DNA of 64,000 bases from DASSQJ01 sp963730165 (GTDB taxonomy: Bacteria > Actinomycetota > Actinomycetes > Actinomycetales > Dermatophilaceae). The notes beneath the pieces are model-generated. The model ran no database searches. It was not told the DNA's origin and saw nothing but the letters and a program-made list of their open reading frames with translations. The first letter of the stretch is position 1; every line of letters begins with the position of its first letter. The DNA is taken from positions 62,001 through 126,000 of the forward strand of contig CAVSQS010000003.1 of the NCBI GenBank assembly GCA_963730165.1. Direction: 5' to 3'. Position numbers and translations under genes: made by a program. Below are positions 59,271 to 64,000 of the stretch, in pieces.

Positions 59271-60431
59271 ATGACCGGGGACCTGCACGCGTCTCCCGAC
59301 AGGCCGGTCGTCCACGACCCGGTGACCCGCCCCGCCATCCGCCGCTGGCTCCTCGCAGGCGTCGTGTCGGGAGTCTTCCTCGTCACCGCTCTGGGCGTCT
59401 CGCTCTACTTCGGGGCGACCTTCGGCGTGCAGACGGCGCTCCTCGCGCTCGCCGCCGCGGTCCTGCCGCTCGGTGTCGTCATCCCGACCTTCATCTGGCT
59501 CGACCGCTTCGAGTCCGAGCCGACGCGCTACCTCGTGACGGCCTTCCTCTGGGGGTCGCTCGTCGCCGCGGTCGTGTCAGCGGTCGTCAACACCGGCGCC
59601 ATCGCCGTGCTCGAGGCCACGTCCGGACCTGATGCCGCCGCGACCGCGACGGCCGTGGTGGTGGCCCCGCTCGTCGAGGAGGCCACCAAGGGCCTGCTCG
59701 TCCTCCTCGTGTGGTGGTTCATGCGGCACGAGTTCGACGGCGTCACCGACGGCATGGTCTACGCGGGCGTCTGTGCCGCCGGCTTCGCGTTCACCGAGAA
59801 CATCCAGTACCTCGCCCAGGCGTACACCGAGGGCGGCGGTGAGGCGCTCACCGCGACCTTCGTCGGGCGGGGCCTGCTCTCGCCCTTCGCCCACCCCATG
59901 TTCACCGTGCTCACCGGCGTCGGGGTGGGGATCGCCGCCACCGCCCGCTCGTGGGGTCCGCGGCTGCTGGCGCCGGTGATCGGTTACATCCTCGCCGTGC
60001 TCGCCCACGCGCTGTGGAACCTCGCGGCGGTCGCCAGCGGCACCGGGCTCGTCACCGTGTACCTCGTCGTGGAGGTGCCGGTCTTCCTCGCCTTCGTCGG
60101 GTTCGTCGTCTGGGCCCGGGGGCGGGAGGGGCGGCTCGTCGGGCAGTTCCTGCGGCCGTACGCGGACGCCGGGTGGTTCTCCCGCCCGGAGGTCTTGATG
60201 CTCTCGTCCATGGCCCGTCGCCGTGAGGCGCGGCAGCGGGCGCGCGACACCCGCGGGCCGAATGGCCTGACGGCGATGCGCGCGTTCCAGGACGCGGCCT
60301 CCGAGCTCGCGATGCTGGCGCGCCGGATACACCACGGCGTCGCTGACACCGGCGCCGTCGCCCAGGAGCGCGCGCTGCTCGACGCGGTGGCCCGCCGGCG
60401 GGAGCAGCTCGCGGGGGTCCCGGTGCGGTGA
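59271..60431 (+). CDS. PrsW-family intramembrane protease
   Basis: The 386-residue membrane protein has about nine helices. The family motifs are present: VVVAPLVEEATKGLLVLLVW with the EExxK glutamates, FAFTENIQYLAQAY, SPFAHPMFTVLTG with a conserved His, and AVLAHALWNLAAV. Bacillus PrsW cleaves an anti-sigma factor; other family members have unknown substrates. The last 100 residues are a soluble Arg-rich helical tail (MARRREARQRARDTRGPNGL). The N-terminus before the first helix is short. It is expressed from its own leaderless promoter, and the amidohydrolase follows after 34 bases. Confidence 0.9.
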   Translation: MTGDLHASPDRPVVHDPVTRPAIRRWLLAGVVSGVFLVTALGVSLYFGATFGVQTALLALAAAVLPLGVVIPTFIWLDRFESEPTRYLVTAFLWGSLVAAVVSAVVNTGAIAVLEATSGPDAAATATAVVVAPLVEEATKGLLVLLVWWFMRHEFDGVTDGMVYAGVCAAGFAFTENIQYLAQAYTEGGGEALTATFVGRGLLSPFAHPMFTVLTGVGVGIAATARSWGPRLLAPVIGYILAVLAHALWNLAAVASGTGLVTVYLVVEVPVFLAFVGFVVWARGREGRLVGQFLRPYADAGWFSRPEVLMLSSMARRREARQRARDTRGPNGLTAMRAFQDAASELAMLARRIHHGVADTGAVAQERALLDAVARRREQLAGVPVR

Positions 60432-60465
60432 GCGTCGGCCGGGTCGCGCCTGCGAGGATCCGCGC

Positions 60466-61680
60466 ATGACCTCCACCGTCGCCGTCGCCCACCGGATCGG
60501 GTCCGAGCTCGTGGCGCTGCGCCGGCGCCTCCACCGCGCTCCCGAGATCGGCCTCGACCTCCCCGGGACCCAGGGCGCGGTCCTCGCGGCGCTGGCGGGG
60601 CTCGACCTCGAGGTCCACACCGGTGAGGGCCTCAGCTCGGTCGTCGCCGTCCTCCGCGGCCGGGCGGCGGTCGACGGCGAGCGGACCGTCGTGCTGCTCC
60701 GGGGTGACATGGACGCACTGCCGGTCCACGAGGAGGTCGACGTCGACTACGCATCACGCCGGCCGGGGCTCATGCACGCGTGCGGGCACGACCTCCACGT
60801 CGCATCGCTCGTCGGCGCGGCCCGGGTGCTCGCCGAGCTGCGTGACGAGCTCGCGGGAGACGTCGTCCTGATGTTCCAGCCGGGCGAGGAGGGCCCGGGG
60901 GGCGCGGAGCCGATGCTGCGGGAGGGCCTGCTCGAGATCGCCGGCCGACGCGTCGACGCCGCGTACGCCGTGCACGTCTCCTCCTCCGAGCGGCCGTTCG
61001 GGGTCTGGTGGGGGCGGCCCGGCCCGATCATGGCCTCGGCCGACGAGGTGCGGGTCACCGTCCGTGGCTCCGGGGGCCACGGGTCGGCTCCGCACCGGAC
61101 CCGGGACCCGGTGCCGGTGGCGTGCGAGATCGTCCTCGCGCTCCAGGCCGCCGTCACCCGGCGCTTCGACGTCTTCGACCCCGTCGTGGTCACCGCCGGA
61201 CGCATCGCCGCCGGGACGAAGAACAACATCATCCCCGACGAGGCGGTCCTCGAGCTCACCGTCCGCGCCTTGTCGCCCGAGCACCGGGCCCTGGCGCAGC
61301 ACGTCGTGCGCCAGGTCGCGGACGGCATCGCCTCGGCCCACGGGATGGGTGCGGAGGTCGAGGTCGACCACGGCTACCCGGTGACCGTCAACGACGAGGC
61401 CGAGTTCGAGGTGGCCCGCGCAGTGGTCGTCGACCTGTTCGGTGCCGGACGGTGGACGGCCATGCCCCACCCCGAGATGGGCTCGGAGGACATGTCCTAC
61501 GTCCTCGATGAGGTGCCCGGCGCCTACCTCTTCGTCGGGGCGTGCGCGTCGGAGGACCACGTCGCCGCGGAGGACAACCACTCGCCCCGGGCCGCCTTCG
61601 ACGACGCGGTCGTGCCGGACGTCGCCGCTGCCCTCGCCGAGATCGCGCTGCGTCGCTGCCGATCGGGACGCGGCGGCTGA
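60466..61680 (+). CDS. M20-family amidohydrolase
   Basis: This 404-residue metal-dependent amidohydrolase resembles N-acyl-amino-acid/IAA-amino-acid hydrolases. VVLLRGDMDALPVHEEVDVD, GLMHACGHDLHVASLVGAAR, VLMFQPGEEGPGGAEPMLRE and CASEDHVAAEDNHSPRAAFD carry the metal ligands. A central dimerisation domain contains RGSGGHGSAPHRTRDPVPVA and GTKNNIIPDEAVLELTVRAL. It probably removes an acyl group from an N-acyl amino acid; the exact substrate is unknown. It may be cotranscribed with the PrsW gene. Confidence 0.92.
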   Translation: MTSTVAVAHRIGSELVALRRRLHRAPEIGLDLPGTQGAVLAALAGLDLEVHTGEGLSSVVAVLRGRAAVDGERTVVLLRGDMDALPVHEEVDVDYASRRPGLMHACGHDLHVASLVGAARVLAELRDELAGDVVLMFQPGEEGPGGAEPMLREGLLEIAGRRVDAAYAVHVSSSERPFGVWWGRPGPIMASADEVRVTVRGSGGHGSAPHRTRDPVPVACEIVLALQAAVTRRFDVFDPVVVTAGRIAAGTKNNIIPDEAVLELTVRALSPEHRALAQHVVRQVADGIASAHGMGAEVEVDHGYPVTVNDEAEFEVARAVVVDLFGAGRWTAMPHPEMGSEDMSYVLDEVPGAYLFVGACASEDHVAAEDNHSPRAAFDDAVVPDVAAALAEIALRRCRSGRGG

Positions 61681-61691
61681 CGGGCAACTCC

Positions 61692-61697
61692 TAGACT
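61692..61697 (+). promoter_or_regulatory. -10 TAGACT for tRNA-Arg
   Basis: TAGACT lies 23 bases before the tRNA-Arg 5' end and probably drives the tRNA and the FkbM-like gene that follows directly. Confidence 0.4.
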
Positions 61698-61720
61698 GGC
61701 CGCCGGCGTCGTGGCGCCCG

Positions 61721-61794
61721 GCCCCCGTAGCTCAGCTGGATAGAGCAAGAGCCTTCTAATCTCGAGGTCGCAGGTTCGAGTCCTGCCGGGGGCG
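61721..61794 (+). tRNA. tRNA-Arg (anticodon TCT)
   Basis: Acceptor GCCCCCG pairs with CGGGGGC and the discriminator is G. The anticodon loop CTTCTAA carries TCT. T arm GCAGGTTCGAGTCCTGC. The anticodon stem is imperfect as read (AGAGC against TCTCG gives A-G and C-T mismatches at its ends). CCA is not encoded. A coding start follows only four bases later. Confidence 0.93.
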
Positions 61795-61798
61795 CGTG

Positions 61799-62638
61799 AT
61801 GAACCTCCTGCGGCGCACCGCCTCGCTGCCGGGCCTTCGGGCGGTCCTCCTGCGGCCCGGCGTCAGACGCCGGCTGGCGTCCCTGCTGGCGCTTCGCTTC
61901 CTGGTCGCGGCCCTGCGGACGAACGCTCCACTCTCTGTGGTGGTCGGCGAGGTCTTCCGTCGCGGCGAGACCCGCTACTACCGGATGCGTGGTTCGGGTC
62001 AGGTGGTGGCGGTGGTCCACGGCCGTGACCTCGAGGCCTTGTACGAGGTCTTCTGGCGTCGGGACTACGAGCCCCCCGCTGTCCTGGAGCATCGCACCGG
62101 GCCCGACCGGATCCGCTGTGTCCTCGACCTGGGAGCCAATGTCGGGATGTTCACCGCCTGGGCCCGCGGGCGGTGGCCGGAGGCCGAGGTCGTCAGTGTC
62201 GAGCCGTCGCCACTCAACCTGGACACCCTGCGGCGGGTCGTTGCGGGCGACGAGCAGGTGGAACTGATCACGGCCGCCGTCGGTGACCACGACGGGCAGG
62301 TCGAGTTCGTCGACGGCCTGGGCGCCGGGTCCCACGTGGGGGCTGGCTACGACGAAACCGGTGGTCAACCCGTCGACCTGGTCGACTTCGCCCCACTGTT
62401 CGCGCGAGCGGACCTGGTCAAGATGGACATCGAGGGAGGGGAGTGGCCCATCCTGCGGGACCCGCGCCTCGCCGGCGGAGGCCCACTCGTCCTCGTCATG
62501 GAGTACCACCGGGTCGGCGCGCCCTACCTGCCGGCCCTCGAGGCCGCGCGAGACCTGCTCGAGGCGGCGGGCTTCCAGGTCGGTCACGAGCAGACCAACT
62601 TCTGGGGGCACGGCACCCTCTGGGCATGGCGTGGCTGA
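61799..62638 (+). CDS. FkbM-family methyltransferase
   Basis: This 279-residue SAM-dependent methyltransferase has a basic helical N-terminus, then RIRCVLDLGANVGMFTAWAR (motif I), AEVVSVEPSPLNLDTLRRVV (the acidic loop), VELITAAVGDHDGQVEFVDG and LVKMDIEGGEWPILRDPRLA, the FkbM signature. Members O-methylate sugars or polyketides. The ATG at 61799 is five bases after the tRNA-Arg 3' end, with a GTG at 61796, so no ribosome site can fit outside the tRNA. The message may depend on tRNA processing. It is convergent with the 2'-5' RNA ligase-like gene with a 4-base gap. Confidence 0.9.
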   Translation: MNLLRRTASLPGLRAVLLRPGVRRRLASLLALRFLVAALRTNAPLSVVVGEVFRRGETRYYRMRGSGQVVAVVHGRDLEALYEVFWRRDYEPPAVLEHRTGPDRIRCVLDLGANVGMFTAWARGRWPEAEVVSVEPSPLNLDTLRRVVAGDEQVELITAAVGDHDGQVEFVDGLGAGSHVGAGYDETGGQPVDLVDFAPLFARADLVKMDIEGGEWPILRDPRLAGGGPLVLVMEYHRVGAPYLPALEAARDLLEAAGFQVGHEQTNFWGHGTLWAWRG

Positions 62639-62642
62639 CCCG

Positions 62643-63200
62643 TCAGGGAGTGAGCGCCCACCTGGCCAGCACCTCGTAGCGGGGCCGGTGGCCGCGCCCG
62701 CGCGGTAGGTGCGACTCGACGAGCACCACCTCGTCGGCGGTCCACTCCGGTCCCGAGTACGCCCCGACCACGCGGACCCAACGGGTGGCCTCGACCGGCC
62801 GACCGAAGCGGGCGATGGTCAGGTGCGGCCGGAACGGGCCACCGTCCGGTGACGCGCCGGCGACGGACGCCGCCGAGCGGGTCGCGCGTGCGAGCGGCTC
62901 CAGCGCCTCGCCGCCACGGACCCCGCACCAGAGCACCCGGGCTCGGGAGACGTCCGGGAAGCACCCGCCCCCCGCGAGCGCGAGCCGCGCCGGCGACGCC
63001 GACGCGACCGCCTCCGCGAGGCGGGCGGTCAGGTCGTCGAGGACCCGCTCGCGCGCCGCGGGCATGAACGCCAGGGTCAGGTGCCACTGGTCCGGCCTCG
63101 TCCACCGCGGTCCCTCCACGTCACGACGTGGCTCGAGGAACGTGTCGAGGTCCTCGAGACACCCGGGTGGCGGGACGACGGCGGCGAAGAGGCGCACCAT
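62643..63200 (-). CDS. 2'-5' RNA ligase / cyclic phosphodiesterase family protein (ThpR-like)
   Basis: This 185-residue protein of the 2H phosphoesterase superfamily has the two HxT motifs WHLTLAFMPAARERVLDDL and PHLTIARFGRPVEATRWVRV. These form the active site for RNA 2',3'-cyclic phosphodiesterase or 2'-5' ligase chemistry. The C-terminal WTADEVVLVESHLPRGRGHR is typical. The native bacterial substrate is uncertain; ThpR of E. coli opens cyclic phosphates. The start at ATG 63200 has no clear -10 at leaderless spacing. Confidence 0.9.
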   Translation of the reverse strand: MVRLFAAVVPPPGCLEDLDTFLEPRRDVEGPRWTRPDQWHLTLAFMPAARERVLDDLTARLAEAVASASPARLALAGGGCFPDVSRARVLWCGVRGGEALEPLARATRSAASVAGASPDGGPFRPHLTIARFGRPVEATRWVRVVGAYSGPEWTADEVVLVESHLPRGRGHRPRYEVLARWALTP

Positions 63201-63255
63201 CCCATCATCGGTGGTGACACCGGGTGGCGTGCACGGCGCAACGGCTCATGGTCGT

Positions 63256-63261
63256 TAGGCT
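63256..63261 (+). promoter_or_regulatory. -10 TAGGCT of the leaderless GTPase gene
   Basis: TAGGCT is six bases before the GTG at 63268 (a second GTG follows directly). Confidence 0.5.
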
Positions 63262-63267
63262 TACGGC

Positions 63268-64000
63268 GTGGTGGCCGATCGTGACGTGGGGTCCCTCGTC
63301 GCCGCCGTCGAGAGGCTCCGCGACGAGGTCGGCGCCGCCGTGCTTCCCCTGGCCGTCCCCGGCCGTGACGACGCCGAGACCTCACGGGAGCAGCTGCTCC
63401 ACCAGCTCGACGACTACGTCCTGCCCCGACTGCGGTCTCTCGACGCCCCCCTGCTTGCCGTCATCGGCGGCTCGACCGGGGCGGGCAAGTCCACCCTCGT
63501 CAACAGCGTCGTCGGCGCCGACGTCAGCCGTGCCGGCGTACTGCGCCCGACGACCACCTCACCGGTTCTCGTCCACCACCCCGAGGACACCCACTGGTTC
63601 GAGGACGACCGGATCCTGCCGGGCCTGGCCCGGGTCACCGGCCGTCGCACGGAGGAGGAGCAGCCCGGCACGGTCCGCCTCGTCCCGTCGGAGGCCCTCC
63701 CGGCCGGGCTCGCCCTGCTCGACGCACCCGACATCGACTCGGTCGTCTCGGCCAACCGCCTGCTCGCCGCACAGCTGCTGTCGGCGGCGGACCTCTGGCT
63801 CTTCGTCACCACCGCGGCCCGGTACGCCGACGCCGTGCCCTGGGACCTGTTGCGCACGGCCGCCGACCGGGGGACCGCCGTCGCCATCGTCCTCGACCGG
63901 ATCACCCGGGACGCCGTCGAGGAGATCCGCCCGCACCTGGCATCGATGCTGCGGGAGCAGGGACTGCCGACCGCGCCGATCTTCACCGTCCGGGAGGCCG
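63268..64000 (+). CDS. P-loop GTPase, dynamin-like/Era-related, 3' end cut by window edge
   Basis: At least 244 residues are open to the right edge. After a helical N-terminus come Walker A VIGGSTGAGKSTLVNSVVGA, a G2-like threonine in LRPTTTSPVLVHH, a G3-like LLDAPDIDSV (DxxG replaced by DAPD), and VAIVLDRITRDAVEEIRPHL where the NKxD-type base specificity motif is replaced by LDRI. This fits the large actinobacterial dynamin/ABC-like GTPase family rather than a classical Era GTPase. The rest lies outside the window. Start GTG 63268 follows TAGGCT by six bases. Confidence 0.85.
   Translation, partial: MVADRDVGSLVAAVERLRDEVGAAVLPLAVPGRDDAETSREQLLHQLDDYVLPRLRSLDAPLLAVIGGSTGAGKSTLVNSVVGADVSRAGVLRPTTTSPVLVHHPEDTHWFEDDRILPGLARVTGRRTEEEQPGTVRLVPSEALPAGLALLDAPDIDSVVSANRLLAAQLLSAADLWLFVTTAARYADAVPWDLLRTAADRGTAVAIVLDRITRDAVEEIRPHLASMLREQGLPTAPIFTVREA

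Overview
This window is high-GC actinobacterial chromosome. Genes are dense and tail-overlapping, and GTG starts and GTGA/ATGA couplings are frequent. Many genes carry a TANNNT -10 hexamer only 6-8 bases before the start codon, which implies leaderless mRNAs. Gene content (DUF3039, DUF3618, the clpS-DUF2017 pair, murI-phosphodiesterase-rph-rdgB synteny, DinB2-type polymerase, no glutathione-type genes) fits Micrococcales, most likely an Intrasporangiaceae relative. That placement is inference from the protein sequences, not a database result.

Layout. 1-1.5 kb: two overlapping unknown genes on the minus strand, the first running off the left edge. 1.7-7.2 kb: a decayed zone holding a frameshifted SDR remnant, an excisionase-like fragment, a U-tailed terminator hairpin, a ribbon-helix-helix-like fragment, a frameshifted type B carboxylesterase, a frameshifted VOC protein with a 23-bp tandem duplication, a shattered LuxR regulator and a tRNA 3'-half-like scrap. 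7.3-24.2 kb: central metabolism and housekeeping (PAP2 phosphatase, ppdK behind a perfect operator-like palindrome, malic enzyme, DEAD-box helicase, YqgE), a STAS / multidomain SpoIIE signalling pair, a secreted metzincin protease, a second helicase and a Tat-exported nucleotidase. 24.3-32.7 kb: tyrosine/homogentisate catabolism (Lrp-type regulator divergent from hpd, then fahA with a conserved unknown gene, then hmgA), interspersed with an RDD protein and DinB. 32.8-34.2 kb: clpS, DUF2017, VanZ.

34.1-51.6 kb is a surface-polysaccharide block. It contains PqqD-like and nucleotidyltransferase genes, a polyprenyl glycosylphosphotransferase, several glycosyltransferases, a four-part NeuB fusion with its CMP-sugar synthetase, two CgeB-like transferases and a flippase-type ABC exporter. 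Most of it lies on the minus strand, coupled by 4-bp or 10-bp overlaps, so it looks like one long operon making and exporting a glycan that may carry a nonulosonic acid.

51.6-64 kb returns to core genes: murI, an unusual MBL-ASCH fusion, rph, rdgB, four tRNAs (Leu, Lys, His, Arg), bcp, a DUF3618 protein, a GroES-like protein, a GT2, a CopC-domain protein, orn, a PrsW protease, an M20 amidohydrolase, an FkbM methyltransferase starting directly after tRNA-Arg, a 2'-5' RNA ligase-like protein, and a P-loop GTPase cut by the right edge. No CRISPR array, intact insertion sequence, prophage or rRNA operon was seen.
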